The notes beneath the pieces were generated by a model, which saw only the letters and a list, made by a program, of their open reading frames with translations, did no database searches and was not told where the DNA came from. Below are positions 33,602 through 45,636 of a DNA stretch of 64,000 nucleotides, in pieces (within the stretch, counting starts at the first letter, position 1; each line of letters begins with the position of its first letter). The position numbers were made by a program, and so were the translations under genes. This DNA comes from Actinomadura luteofluorescens (lineage in GTDB: Bacteria > Actinomycetota > Actinomycetes > Streptosporangiales > Streptosporangiaceae). The DNA is taken from positions 3,596,001-3,660,000 of the forward strand of contig NZ_JACCBA010000001.1 in the NCBI RefSeq assembly GCF_013409365.1, given 5' to 3'.

Positions 33602-35287
33602 TCATGTTCCGGTTCTCGCCGCGTCCACGGCCGCCCGCACGGTGGGATAGACGTGCCTCAACTCCGCCCTGGCTTCGGCGGTGCGCAACACGTCCCGAAC
33701 CTGGCCCACGTCGCCTGCCAGCAGGAACCTGACTCCGCGGGCCTCCAGTTCCTCGGCCACCTCGTCGAGCATGCGCACCGCGCTGACGTCGACGAAGGGG
33801 ACCGTCTCGGCGTCGATCACGACCGCCGTCGTCCCTTCCCGTCCGGCGGCACTCCGCACCGTGGACCGGATCCGCTCGGCGTTGGCGAAGTAGATGCCCC
33901 CCTCGACGCGCAGCACGACCACTCCCGGGATCCCGCGGCCGTCCGCGTGCCTGTCGAGCGCGGCGAAGTGCCCGTTCCCTGGCAGCTGCCCCAGTTCGCT
34001 GATGATCGGGCGCGAGGAGCGGTAGAGGAGCAGGAGCAGCGAGGCACCGATGCCGATGAAGAGGCCGGGCAGCGTGTCGAAGACCAGCACCCCGAGCATC
34101 GCGGCGACCGCGGCGGCGAAGTCGGGCCGCGCGGCGACGCCGTAGGCCTGGCCGAGCCTGCGGGTGAAGACGCGGTAGAGGGCGGCGAGCGAGGGGATGT
34201 CGACGAGTTCGACCACCGCCGCGACCACCACTCCCGCGAGCACCGCCTCGGGGAGCCTCTCGAAGAGGCCGGTGAGGAAGAGCAGCGTGATCACGGTGAG
34301 GAGGGCGACGAAGACCCCGGAGAGCTGGGTGCGCGCGCCCGCCGTCCAGTTGACGGCGGTCTTCGAGAGGCTGCCGTTGACGACCATGCCGCTGGACAGG
34401 CCCGCGCCCAGGCCGGCGGCCCCGAGCCCGATCAGCTCGCGGTCGGCGTCGACCTCGTAGTGGTCGCGGACGGCGTAGCTCTTCGCCGCCCCGAGCCCCT
34501 CGGCGAAGGCGACGAGCAGCACGCCGACGCTTCCGGCGGCGAGGGCGCCGAGGTCGTCCACCGAGACGTCGGGGAAGCCGAACGAGGGCGGCCCGGTCTC
34601 GATGGCGCCGACGACGGCGACGCCGCGGTCCTCCAGATCGAAGGCCGCCGACGCCGCGATCCCGAGCGCCACCGCGATCAGCGAGCCGGGCACGGACGGG
34701 GCGGCCCGCTTGAGGACGAGGATCAGCAGGAGGCTGCCGACGCCGACCAGGGCGGTGAGGCCGCTGATTCCGCCGAGATCGCCGATCAGGGCCCAGATCC
34801 TCTCGAAGAAGTCCCCCGACGCGCCCTCGACGCCGAACAGCTTCGGCAGTTGGCCCGCGATGATCGTCAGAGCCAGGCCGACGATGAAGCCCTTCAGGAC
34901 CGGCTCGGAGATGAAACCGGCGAGGAAGCCGAGGCGCAGCAGTCCGGCGAGGAGCGCCGCGACGCCCACCGTGACGGCCAGCGCCGCCGTCATCGCGGTG
35001 CGCAGGTCCGCACCCGAACCGCCCGCGGCCTCACCGACGATCGCCGCCGAGAGCGCCGCCGTCGCCGCCATCGGCCCGACCACCAGGTGCCTGGAGCTGC
35101 CGAAGGCGGCGTACAGGATCAGGGCCGCGGGCGCGGCGTAGAGACCGACCACGGGCGAGACGCCGGCGATCGTCGCGTAGGCGAGCGCCTCGGGCACGAG
35201 AACCGCCCACACCGTCACCCCCGCCAGGGCGTCCCGCCTCAGCCATCGCCGCCGGTACCCCCGCAGCGAAGGGAACAGCCCGAGCAT
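33602..35287 (-). CDS. SulP-family anion transporter with STAS domain
   Basis: The 561-residue protein has a SulP membrane domain of ten or more TM segments (about 20-430). ALAGVTVWAVLVPEALAYATIAGVSPVVGLYAA is the first SulP signature, and SSGMVVNGSLSKTAVNWTAGARTQLSGV is the second. A C-terminal STAS domain (about 450-560; GVVVLRVEGGIYFANAERI, VVIDAETVPFVDVSAVRMLDEV) includes the DVSAV Ser that anti-sigma-antagonist relatives phosphorylate. SulP proteins import sulfate, bicarbonate or dicarboxylates. It is last in a minus-strand operon with gaps of only 11-15 bases, after a GAP-family protein and two DUF1254 proteins. Start ATG 35287 lies 11 bases after the upstream stop. Confidence 0.93.
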   Translation of the reverse strand: MLGLFPSLRGYRRRWLRRDALAGVTVWAVLVPEALAYATIAGVSPVVGLYAAPAALILYAAFGSSRHLVVGPMAATAALSAAIVGEAAGGSGADLRTAMTAALAVTVGVAALLAGLLRLGFLAGFISEPVLKGFIVGLALTIIAGQLPKLFGVEGASGDFFERIWALIGDLGGISGLTALVGVGSLLLILVLKRAAPSVPGSLIAVALGIAASAAFDLEDRGVAVVGAIETGPPSFGFPDVSVDDLGALAAGSVGVLLVAFAEGLGAAKSYAVRDHYEVDADRELIGLGAAGLGAGLSSGMVVNGSLSKTAVNWTAGARTQLSGVFVALLTVITLLFLTGLFERLPEAVLAGVVVAAVVELVDIPSLAALYRVFTRRLGQAYGVAARPDFAAAVAAMLGVLVFDTLPGLFIGIGASLLLLLYRSSRPIISELGQLPGNGHFAALDRHADGRGIPGVVVLRVEGGIYFANAERIRSTVRSAAGREGTTAVVIDAETVPFVDVSAVRMLDEVAEELEARGVRFLLAGDVGQVRDVLRTAEARAELRHVYPTVRAAVDAARTGT

Positions 35288-35298
35288 GCCCGGCCCCG

Positions 35299-35976
35299 TC
35301 AGGAGGACAGGTCGCTGATGGCGTTGCCCACCAGCTTCGCGGCGAGGATCAGGCAGACCACGGTCATGATCGCCGAGTTGTTCCGCTCCATCCAGACCTT
35401 GAGGCCGTCGAGGATGTGCGCGGAGCGCTCCTTCAGGGCGAAGTAGAGGACGACCGGCGCCCCGGTCCCGAGCGCCCCGATCACGACGAAGACCGCGAGC
35501 GCCGCGGCCTGCGCTCCGGCCGGGACGTCCGTGCGCGCGATCGCCGCCGCCGCGGCGATCACGAGCAGCAGGTTCTTCGGGTTGAGCGCGGACAGCGCGA
35601 TCCCCAGCGCACCCGCCTTGGCGGGGGTGAACGAGTCGACCGTGCGCATCCACGTCGGCAACGAGACCTCCTCGTCGCCGCGCGGACGGCCGCGCCACTC
35701 CTTCACCGCCACCCACAGCAGCAGCACGCCGAGCGCCAGGTCGAGCGCGCTCACCCAGTCGGCAGGCTGCCCCTGGTCGCTCGGCCCCGCGCCGCCCGAG
35801 ACCAGCAGCACGATCGCGCCGACCAGGGACAGGCCCAGGATCCAGCCCAGGAGCAGCGCCGGCCCGTTGGTACGCGCCCTGGGCGTCGCGAGCATCAGCA
35901 CCGCACCGATGATCGGGAACGGGCTCAGCGCCACTCCGACGCCGTACGACAGAATCTGCCCGATCGCTTCGCCCAC
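35299..35976 (-). CDS. GAP-family (LysE-like) membrane protein
   Basis: A 225-residue polytopic protein with about six TM helices. Signatures are YGVGVALSPFPIIGAVLMLATPRARTNGPALLLGWILGL near the N-terminus and LGIALSALNPKNLLLVIAAAAAIA in the middle, as in GAP/Sap-type transporters of mycolyl or peptidoglycolipid intermediates in actinobacteria. The NPKN motif is also seen in LysE exporters. It is tightly coupled to the SulP gene downstream and DUF1254 upstream. Confidence 0.85.
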   Translation of the reverse strand: MGEAIGQILSYGVGVALSPFPIIGAVLMLATPRARTNGPALLLGWILGLSLVGAIVLLVSGGAGPSDQGQPADWVSALDLALGVLLLWVAVKEWRGRPRGDEEVSLPTWMRTVDSFTPAKAGALGIALSALNPKNLLLVIAAAAAIARTDVPAGAQAAALAVFVVIGALGTGAPVVLYFALKERSAHILDGLKVWMERNNSAIMTVVCLILAAKLVGNAISDLSS

Positions 35977-35987
35977 GGCCCCCTACC

Positions 35988-37421
35988 TCACGCCGGTTCG
36001 ACCTCGCCCGGCCGCCAGCTCCGGTCGAACCAGCTTTCGAGCGGACCGTAGAGGCGCAGGACGACGAACCATCCCTTGCCGGGGACCGTCTGGATCCAGT
36101 TCGCCTCCCTGCCGGGCGGCGCGGCCGGGCCGAAGTGGACGACCGTCTCGCCGCCGTCCTCGGCCCGCACGGCGCCGGAGAGGCTGTTCACGCTCGGGTA
36201 GGGGTCGCCGGTGCGCAGCAGCGACCGGGTCTGGGGGTCGTAGACGTCGACGGCCCAGAAGTTCTTCGCCGGGACGTCCTTGGGAAGGGTGAGCGTGTAG
36301 TTCCTCCCGCCGTCGAGCCAGGCGCCGGTGGAGTCCTCCGCCGTGTAGGCGTACTGCGATCCGGCCCCGACCGTCGCCGCCGCCATCGCCGGCGTGATCA
36401 CGAGCGCCCCGTGGTGGAACACGGCGCGAGCGTCCAGCAGGCGCGCACCCTGCGGCGAGAGGAACTCGTGGCTTCCCGAGGGGAACATGTTCTTCCAGGA
36501 GCCGCCCGGATAGTAGTAGAAGCTCGGGTCGCGGGGTTTGAAGGTCAGCGTCCGCACGAGGCCCGACCCGATTTGCGCGGCGGTGCCGAGGATCGAGCGC
36601 ATGCGGTCGTCCGGTCGAAAGGGCGTGCCGGGCACGATGCCGATCGAGGCGAGCTGCCCCGCGCGCTCGGGGTCGAGCGCCTCGGGCGGTTCCTCCTGGA
36701 CGATCTCGTCGACCTCCTCGAAGAACGAGAGGTCGTTGGCGGGGACCGTGTTGAAGGCGGAGTCGGCGAAGTTCACGAAGCGCTGCCCGGGCGGGTCGGC
36801 CGCGTCCGAGAGCGGGTAGATCCGCGTCCTGAGCAGGCTCTCGACGCCTCCCAGCACGCGGAGGGCCGCCCAGCAGGAGAAGGTCGGCGACCGCGAGACG
36901 AAGTAGCCGTCCGGGACGTCGCCGTCGTAGCCGGGAGGCAGGAAGAGGTATCTGCCTCCCTTGCCCCCGTCGGGTCCGGCGATCCCCATGTCGGCGACGT
37001 AGCGCTGCCAGAGGTCGTCGACGACGCTCAGCGAGCCCTCCGGCACCTCGATCACCGTCGGGCCGTCCTGGTCGAGCGCCAGGAAGGCCAGCCCGTACGC
37101 GGTCTCGGTGTTCGCCGTGAGCATCAACGGCGCGGAGCCGCAGCGCGGAGCCGTGTAGCCGATCGTGCGGGAGTCGATGCCGAGGCTCCGCAGCCCGCGC
37201 CGCATCGCCACCATCGCTGCGCCGGGCAGGCAGGTGAGGAAGACCTCGATCCCCCGCAGCAGGTCGAGCGCGTCATAGCCGCGGGTGACCGTGTCGGGCA
37301 GCGGCAGGCCGTCGAAGAAGTCCATCTCGCCGAACACGGTCTCCAGCCGGTCCGGGACGCTGATCGACGCGAGGGTCTCAGCCGATATGCCCGGGCTGGG
37401 CGCGTCGCTCACGTGAGGCAC
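35988..37421 (-). CDS. DUF1254/DUF1214 protein (second of a tandem pair)
   Basis: A 477-residue protein with the DUF1254 domain (about 60-200; LTANTETAYGLAFLALDQDGPTVIEVPEG, GGRYLFLPPGYDGDVPDGYFVSRSPT) and the DUF1214 domain (about 340-465; GGRNYTLTLPKDVPAKNFWAVDVYDPQTRSLL and GREANWIQTVPGKGWFVVLRLYGPLESWFDRSWRPGEVE). No signal peptide is visible, though many relatives are exported. Enzymatic role unknown. It shares roughly a third of its residues with the preceding gene, from which it is 15 bases away; likely a duplication. Confidence 0.88.
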   Translation of the reverse strand: MPHVSDAPSPGISAETLASISVPDRLETVFGEMDFFDGLPLPDTVTRGYDALDLLRGIEVFLTCLPGAAMVAMRRGLRSLGIDSRTIGYTAPRCGSAPLMLTANTETAYGLAFLALDQDGPTVIEVPEGSLSVVDDLWQRYVADMGIAGPDGGKGGRYLFLPPGYDGDVPDGYFVSRSPTFSCWAALRVLGGVESLLRTRIYPLSDAADPPGQRFVNFADSAFNTVPANDLSFFEEVDEIVQEEPPEALDPERAGQLASIGIVPGTPFRPDDRMRSILGTAAQIGSGLVRTLTFKPRDPSFYYYPGGSWKNMFPSGSHEFLSPQGARLLDARAVFHHGALVITPAMAAATVGAGSQYAYTAEDSTGAWLDGGRNYTLTLPKDVPAKNFWAVDVYDPQTRSLLRTGDPYPSVNSLSGAVRAEDGGETVVHFGPAAPPGREANWIQTVPGKGWFVVLRLYGPLESWFDRSWRPGEVEPA

Positions 37422-37436
37422 CGCGTTCCTCCTGGG

Positions 37437-39030
37437 TCAGCCCACAGCCTCGATCTCGCCCGGCCGCCAGGTCTTGTCGAAGAACGGTTGCAGAGGGCTG
37501 TAGAACCGCAGGACCACGAACCATCCCTTGCCCGGCGCGGTCTGGATCCAGTTGCCCTCCGGTACGCCGCCGGGCCGGTCGGGCCCGAAGTGCACCGTGG
37601 TCGTGCCGTCCGCGTCGGCGGTCGCCGCCGGGGTCGGATAGTCCTGGCTGCCGGCCCGGGGGAAGCGTTGCGGCGTGGAGAGCATCGAGCGGGTCTGGTT
37701 GTCGTAGACGGTGCACGACCAGAAACGGGCGGCGGGAATGTCCGGCGGAAGCACCAGACGGTAGTGCCTGCCCCCGTCAAGGGCCCGGTCCTCCTGGTCC
37801 GCGCACGCGAACAGGTACTGCGAGCCGATGCCGGGCAGGGGCGCGGTGAACGCCGGGCTGATGCCCACGCCCAGGTACCACCACCAGTTCCGCAGGTTGA
37901 GCTTGCGGGCGCCGTCGCTCGCACGGAGCTCGACGCCCCGGTCGGTGATGTCCGGGGGCGGGGTCATGAAGTCGTAGCCGGCCGGGAGCAGGCCGTTGAT
38001 CCACTGGGAGGACGCACCGTAGAAGTGCGCCCCCTCGTCCGGACGCAGGCGGCACGCGAGGGTGCGGGCCGTCGCGTTCCCCACCGCGGCCGCCTCGACG
38101 AGGATCTTCCGCATCCGCGGATCCGGCTGGAAGGGCCGTCCCTTGGCGATCCCGATCGCGGCCAGCGCACCGGCGATCTCGGGGTCGAGCGCCTCGACCG
38201 GCTGATCGTGCACGAGCTCGCTCGCGAGGTCGAAGTACGTCGCGTCCGCGGGCGGGACGGTGTTCACGGCGAACCCGGTGCCCTCGACGAAGCGCGGCGG
38301 GTCGGGCCTGCGGAGCGCGGCGGTCCACGTCTGCGCGGTCCACGGCGCCGGCGGGGCCGTGCCCCCCGTGACGATCTCCCCGATGCTGGTTCCGAAGAAC
38401 CCGGGGGCGTAGCGGTGGATGCGCAGCCCCTCCTTGATGCGCCCGACCGCCGGCCCCGGGTCGTCGCCCTCCAGGAAGGCCCGCCCGCCCAGGAGGAGCC
38501 GCGTGGTGCGGGTCGGCTGCGTGAAGTAACCGCCCTCCGGAAGTGGACCCTCATAACCGGGCGGGACGAAGAGGTATTTGCCGCCGGCTCCGCGATCCGG
38601 CCCTGCCATACCGGGATCCGCGACCCAGCGGAACCACATGTCGTTGACGAAACAGAGGGACAGGGGCGGCATTTCCACGACCAGCGGCCCCTCGGTCAGG
38701 TCGAGGAACGTCACGAAGTAGACGGTGTCCGCGTTCCCGGTCAGCACGAGCGTCTCGGGATCCATGAACTCCGAGAAGAGCAGGACGTCGTGGTCCCTGA
38801 TCCCCGCATCGAGGAAGCCCTTGCGCGCCGCCCACACATTGACCCCGGAGTACGCGTCGAGGAACGCGCGAACGGCGTGCACATAGTCCAGATGGTCGTA
38901 GACGCGGTCGGCGGTCTCGCCGGTGGGGCCTGCCCAGCGGAAACTCCAGAGTGCCCAGATGCGTCTCCACCTGCTCGGGCGTCGAGAGCGACGTGATGAC
39001 CTGAGGTGGGATCCGTCCGGCTTGCTGCAA
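37437..39030 (-). CDS. DUF1254/DUF1214 protein (first of the pair), frameshifted near its start
   Basis: The main frame (37437-38882 and upstream) encodes a full DUF1254-DUF1214 protein: GNADTVYFVTFLDLTEGPLVVEMP, GGKYLFVPPGYEGPLPEGGYFTQPTR, ALDGGRHYRLVLPPDIPAARFWSCTVYDNQTRSML. The expected N-terminus STPEQVETHLGTLEFP lies in another frame, and its continuation PTGETADRVYDHLDYVHAVRAFLDAYSG is in the main frame. Removing one G from the GGGG run at 38925-38928 (plus strand) joins them. TTG 39030 is then a likely start. Either a recent one-base indel or a sequencing error. It leads the DUF1254-GAP-SulP operon. Confidence 0.8.
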
Positions 39031-39191
39031 GGCGTCGCTCCGTTCTCGGGAGAGGTCTCCTCTCGCCCATGAGCCGTACCTGCCGCGGACCACCACTAAA
39101 CGCATTGTTCTAAGTCATTGGATTCCTATTACTCGGCGGGCTGTGGAGATTACCGAGCTCGAAGTTGTTCTATTCCGTCCGCCCTCCGGGG

Positions 39192-41676
<2,485 letters not shown>

Positions 41677-42094
41677 GGCTCTCCTCGCGCTGCCGGTGGA
41701 ACTCAGATGATCCTCTCAGTCAGACACCAGTGTCTGTCTGTTTGTTCGCCCTAAATGGCACCGGGCGGTGGCCGCGTGGCATGTCCGGAGCGGACACCAC
41801 AGCGTGCAGCAGGCGAGCCGGAGAGACCAGAGGATCGTGACCGACCGACATGCGCAGGTGATAGGCGGAGGCAGAGGTAAGAGGGACCAGCAGCCGCCTG
41901 AGTTCTGATGCGTTGGTCATGAGACGCCGATCATAGAAGTCCTCGTTCGACGTCTGAGGTTCACTGCGGGGGCTGTGATCGGCTCCAGCCTCGGGCGGGG
42001 CCTGGTGTGATGTTCCGTTTGGGTTTGGCGCTGTTCATGGGGGGTTGCGTGTCGGGCCGGGTGTGGGCTGGCGGGGACGAGGGATCGGGGACGG
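41677..42094. other. Divergent intergenic region between two kinase genes
   Basis: About 420 bases that must carry the promoters of both kinases. It includes a comparatively A/T-rich patch near 41715-41760. No gene or clear palindrome is seen. Confidence 0.45.
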
Positions 42095-43252
42095 GTGCTG
42101 GTAGCGGGGCGGTATCTACTGGAGGAGCCGATCGGCAAGGGAGGGATGGGCGAGGTCTGGCGCGCCACCGACCAGAGCCTGGAGCGGACTGTCGCGGTCA
42201 AGCTGCTGCTGACGACTGCGCCGGACCCGCAGGCACGCGAGCGGTTCCTGATGGAGGCGCAGACCGCGGCCCGTCTCAGTGACCCGCATGTGGTGGCGGT
42301 GTACGACTTCGGGACCCACGAGGGCCGGCTCTTCCTGGTGATGGAGTACGTCGACGGGCACAGCCTCGCCCGCGAGGGGGCCGTGCGCGGTTCCATGACG
42401 CCGGCGCGGGTCGCCGGCATCGCCGCGCAGGCGGCGGCCGGGCTGTCCGCCGCGCACCGGCAGGGCGTCGTGCACCGCGACATCAAACCGGGGAACCTGC
42501 TGCTCGCCGCCGACGGCACCGTGAAGATCGCCGACTTCGGCATCGCACGGTTCACCGGCGAGGCGTCGGCGGCGCTCACCATGACCGGCCAGGTGATCGG
42601 CACCAGTACCTACCTGGCGCCCGAACGGGGCCTGGGCCGTCCCGCCGGCGCGCCCTCCGACGTGTACTCCCTGGGCTGCGTCCTGTACGAGTTGCTGACC
42701 GGGCGGCCGCCGTTCCACGGCGACAGCGCCGCCGCCGTCGTGTTCCAGCACGTGGACGCCGCTCCCGTGCCGCCCCGGCACGCGTGCCCGGGGTTGCCAG
42801 GCGCGTTCGAGGACTATCTGATGCGGCTCCTGAGCAAGCGGCCCGAGCAGCGCCCCACGGCCCCCGAGGTGGCCGCCTGGTTCGCGGAACGTCCCTGGCA
42901 CGCCGACCCGCCCACACCGGAGACCGCCGTCACCTCCACGGCCCGGCTGCCCGTCGTCGATCTGCCGTCGCCCCCACCGAGAATCCGTTCGTGGAGGCAC
43001 TACGGCATCGTCGCGGGCGCCGCGGCTGCCGCGGTCGTGATCGCAGGTGGGATCGGATTGGCGGTCGCCTCAGATGGGGACCGACCTACGCCGTCCCCGA
43101 CCGTGTCCACCTCGGCGCCATCGGCAGGTAGCGCATCTCCGAGGCCGTCCCCGGAGCACAAGTCCGCCGTCGAGCGCCACGGCCCGCCCCCGAAAAAACC
43201 ACTGAAACCCGCCAAGAGGGCACCCAAACGCAAGAAGGGCAAGCACAAGTGA
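42095..43252 (+). CDS. Receptor-type Ser/Thr protein kinase
   Basis: A 385-residue PknB-type kinase. It has G-loop IGKGGMGEVW, TVAVKLLL lysine, catalytic loop VVHRDIKPGNLLL, KIADFGIARF, activation-loop TMTGQVIGTSTYLAPER and DVYSLGCVLYELLTGRPPF. One TM helix (YGIVAGAAAAAVVIAGGIGLAV, about 298-319) anchors it. The outer part is short, Pro/Ser-rich and ends in a Lys/Arg-rich tail, without PASTA domains, so a charged wall polymer could be what it touches (speculative). GTG start at 42095. It ends 30 bases before a very strong bidirectional hairpin. Confidence 0.9.
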   Translation: MLVAGRYLLEEPIGKGGMGEVWRATDQSLERTVAVKLLLTTAPDPQARERFLMEAQTAARLSDPHVVAVYDFGTHEGRLFLVMEYVDGHSLAREGAVRGSMTPARVAGIAAQAAAGLSAAHRQGVVHRDIKPGNLLLAADGTVKIADFGIARFTGEASAALTMTGQVIGTSTYLAPERGLGRPAGAPSDVYSLGCVLYELLTGRPPFHGDSAAAVVFQHVDAAPVPPRHACPGLPGAFEDYLMRLLSKRPEQRPTAPEVAAWFAERPWHADPPTPETAVTSTARLPVVDLPSPPPRIRSWRHYGIVAGAAAAAVVIAGGIGLAVASDGDRPTPSPTVSTSAPSAGSASPRPSPEHKSAVERHGPPPKKPLKPAKRAPKRKKGKHK

Positions 43253-43281
43253 ACAGCGGACCGGGGGGAGCGTCCTACGGC

Positions 43282-43320
43282 ACAGTGGCGGGAGCGGGGT
43301 CTGCCCGCTCCCGCCACTGT
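43282..43320. terminator. Strong bidirectional terminator
   Basis: A perfect 17-base inverted repeat (ACAGTGGCGGGAGCGGG / CCCGCTCCCGCCACTGT) with loop GTCTG, exactly between the stops of two convergent genes (kinase and epoxide hydrolase). Confidence 0.9.
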
Positions 43321-43327
43321 CGGGGGT

Positions 43328-44479
43328 TCACCCCTTGCGGAGTGCCGCGAAGAAGGTGCGTAGGTCGGCGGTCACCGCGTCCGGGGCCTCAAGGGAGGCG
43401 TAGTGGCCGCCGGTGGGGAACTCGCTCCAGTGCACGATGTTGGTGTTGTCGCGCTCGGCGAGGGAGCGGATGGTCTGGAAGTCGTCGGCGAAGACCGCGA
43501 CGCCGGTCGGCGCGGTGTTGATGGCCGGTTCGGCGCCGGAGTGCGCCTCGGCGTAGTGGTAGCGGCCCGCGGTGGCCTGGGTGTTGGTGAGCCAGTACAG
43601 CGTGACCTGGGTGAGGATCTGGTCGCGGGTCACCAGGCTCGTGCCGTTGCCGAAGGAGTTGAACAGCTCGCTCCAGGCGAGCTGGCCGACCGGCGAGTCC
43701 GCGATGCCGACCGCGACGGTCTGCGGCCGGGAGGCGTTGATCGCGTTGTAGCCGCCGACCGACTGGAACCACTGCATGTGCTCCAGCGCCGCGTACTCCT
43801 TGGGCCCGAAGCCGGCGAACTCGGCCGGGTCGCCCGAGGGGAAGGAGAACAGCTGCAGCACGTGCATGCCGAGGTATCCGGGCGGCTTGAGCAGCCCGAG
43901 CTCCCGGGAGATCATGGTGCCGGCGTCGCTGCCGTGCGAGCCGTAGGTCTCGTAGCCGAGCTTGCGCATGAGGGCGTCGAAGGTGCGGGCGACCCGCGCC
44001 ATCGTCCAGTCCCCGTCGGCCAGCGGGGTGCTGAAGCCGAAGCCGGGGATCGAGGGGACGACGACGGAGAACGCGTCCTCGGCCTGCCCGCCGTGCGCGA
44101 CGGGGTCGGTGAGCGGGCCGATCATGTCGAGGAAGTCCACGAACGAGCCGGGGTAGGTGTGGATGAGCAGCAGCGGGGTGGCGTCCGGCTCCGCGGAGGG
44201 CACGTGGATGAAGTGGACCTCCTGGCCGTCGATGTCGGTGAGGTAGTGCGGGAACTCGTTCATCCGCGCCTCCTGCCGCCGCCAGTCGAAGTCGTTGCGC
44301 CAGTAGTCGACGGTCTCGCGCAGGTAGCCGTTCGGCGTGCCGAGGTCCCAGTTGTCGACCGCGGCGGGCCGGGGCAGCCGGGTGTTGGCCAGTCGCTGGG
44401 CGAGGTCGTCGAGTTCGGTCTGCGCGATCTCTACGCGGAAGGGACGGATTTCGGAGGAAGCGGTGTTCGTCGTCGTCAT
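43328..44479 (-). CDS. Epoxide hydrolase (EHN-type alpha/beta hydrolase)
   Basis: A 383-residue protein. The N-terminal EHN domain (about 10-110; FRVEIAQTELDDLAQRLANTRLP, GYLRETVDYWRNDFDWRRQEARMNEFPHY) is diagnostic of the juvenile-hormone/microsomal epoxide hydrolase type. The alpha/beta domain has the oxyanion motif HTYPGS (H107), the nucleophile Asp185 in SHGSDAGT, and HYASLEAPD carrying the catalytic His near the C-terminus. It opens epoxides to diols; the substrate is unknown. It is divergent from a WYL regulator across 53 bases with a small palindrome, so it is probably repressed by that regulator. Confidence 0.9.
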   Translation of the reverse strand: MTTTNTASSEIRPFRVEIAQTELDDLAQRLANTRLPRPAAVDNWDLGTPNGYLRETVDYWRNDFDWRRQEARMNEFPHYLTDIDGQEVHFIHVPSAEPDATPLLLIHTYPGSFVDFLDMIGPLTDPVAHGGQAEDAFSVVVPSIPGFGFSTPLADGDWTMARVARTFDALMRKLGYETYGSHGSDAGTMISRELGLLKPPGYLGMHVLQLFSFPSGDPAEFAGFGPKEYAALEHMQWFQSVGGYNAINASRPQTVAVGIADSPVGQLAWSELFNSFGNGTSLVTRDQILTQVTLYWLTNTQATAGRYHYAEAHSGAEPAINTAPTGVAVFADDFQTIRSLAERDNTNIVHWSEFPTGGHYASLEAPDAVTADLRTFFAALRKG

Positions 44480-44500
44480 GTCTTCACAGTAGAACCCATA

Positions 44501-44519
44501 TAGGAAGACCTGATTCCTA
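44501..44519. promoter_or_regulatory. Inverted repeat between the epoxide hydrolase and WYL regulator genes
   Basis: TAGGAA-GACCTGA-TTCCTA, in an A/T-rich patch 14-22 bases from both start codons. One site can control both divergent genes. Confidence 0.55.
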
Positions 44520-44532
44520 ATGATGCGGCATC

Positions 44533-45582
44533 ATGCTGAACATGCTGGAAACTTCGGCGAGGCTGCTCGCCCTGCTCTCGCTCCTGCAGTCACGACCGTC
44601 CTGGGCGGGCTCTGAACTGGCCGAACGCCTCGGCGTGAGCGGTCGCACGATCCGCAACGACATCGCGCGGCTGCGCGAGCTCGGGTATCCCGTGGACGCC
44701 ACGCGCGGCACGACCGGTTCCTACTCGCTCGGCGCCGGCACGAAGCTGCCTCCGCTGCTGCTGGACGACGAGGAGGCCGTCGCCATCGCGATCGGGTTGC
44801 GCGCCGCGACCGGCATCAGCGGCATCGGCGACAGCAGTGCCCAGGCCCTGGCCAAACTGGAGCAGGTGCTGCCGCACCGGCTGCGCCGCCAGGTGGCGGC
44901 GATCCACCAGTCCACGTCGCAGGGGCCGCACAACACCGGTTCCAACGTCGAGGACCCGGAGGTCGACGCGGCGGTCCTGGCCCAGATCGCGACGGCCGTC
45001 CGCGACCACGAATGGTTCCGCTTCGACTACACCACCGGGGCCGACGACCGGCCGGGCGAGCTGCCCTCGGGCACGGCGGCGACGTCCGGGCAAAAGCTCG
45101 TGGAGCCCTACCGGCTGGTCAACTGGACGCGCCGCTGGTACCTGGTCGGACGCGATCCGCAGACCGGCGCCTGGGCGACGTTCCGGGTCGACTGGATCGC
45201 CCCGCGCACGCCCACCCATCGCGTGTTCACCCCGACCCCGCTGCCGGGGCTCGACTACACGAGCTTCGTCCTGCGCGACGTCGCCTCGACGGGCTGGAAG
45301 GTGCACGCCCGGATCACCGTGTTCGCCTCCGCGCAGGAGGTGCTGTCGCGTATCAACGCCACCGTCGGCGTGGTCGAGTCGGTCAGCGACGAGCAGTGCG
45401 TGCTCGTGACGGGGGCCGACAGCCTGGAGACCATCGCGGTGTACATCGGCATGCTCGGACTCGACTTCGAGGTCACGGGACCGCCCGGTCTCATCGACCA
45501 TCTCGCCGTCCTGGGCGAACGCTACCTGCGCTCCATCGGCAAGGCCGGCGGCGGTGATGCGGACTCGGCTCGGCGTCCGTGA
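44533..45582 (+). CDS. HTH-WYL transcriptional regulator
   Basis: A 349-residue protein. The N-terminal HTH_11 (about 7-60) reads ARLLALLSLLQSRPSWAGSELAERLGVSGRTIRNDIARLRELGYPVDA. The WYL domain (about 140-225) contains RFDYTTG and VEPYRLVNWTRRWYLVGRDPQTGAWATFRVDWI, where RRWYLVGRD is the WYL motif. A C-terminal WCX-like extension (about 240-340) follows. WYL domains bind nucleotides or other ligands and tune DNA binding. Its start faces the epoxide hydrolase gene, the likely target. Confidence 0.92.
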   Translation: MLNMLETSARLLALLSLLQSRPSWAGSELAERLGVSGRTIRNDIARLRELGYPVDATRGTTGSYSLGAGTKLPPLLLDDEEAVAIAIGLRAATGISGIGDSSAQALAKLEQVLPHRLRRQVAAIHQSTSQGPHNTGSNVEDPEVDAAVLAQIATAVRDHEWFRFDYTTGADDRPGELPSGTAATSGQKLVEPYRLVNWTRRWYLVGRDPQTGAWATFRVDWIAPRTPTHRVFTPTPLPGLDYTSFVLRDVASTGWKVHARITVFASAQEVLSRINATVGVVESVSDEQCVLVTGADSLETIAVYIGMLGLDFEVTGPPGLIDHLAVLGERYLRSIGKAGGGDADSARRP

Positions 45583-45636
45583 ACGCTCCGCATCGAGGCG
45601 CCTCCTACGGCGCGGCGTCTCGACGTCCCGCAAGGG

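Noticed and set aside
36135..38996. A 953-residue open frame on the plus strand
   Set aside because: It is antisense to the two DUF1254 genes, Arg/Gly/Val-rich with no family resemblance; a by-product of high-GC codon use.
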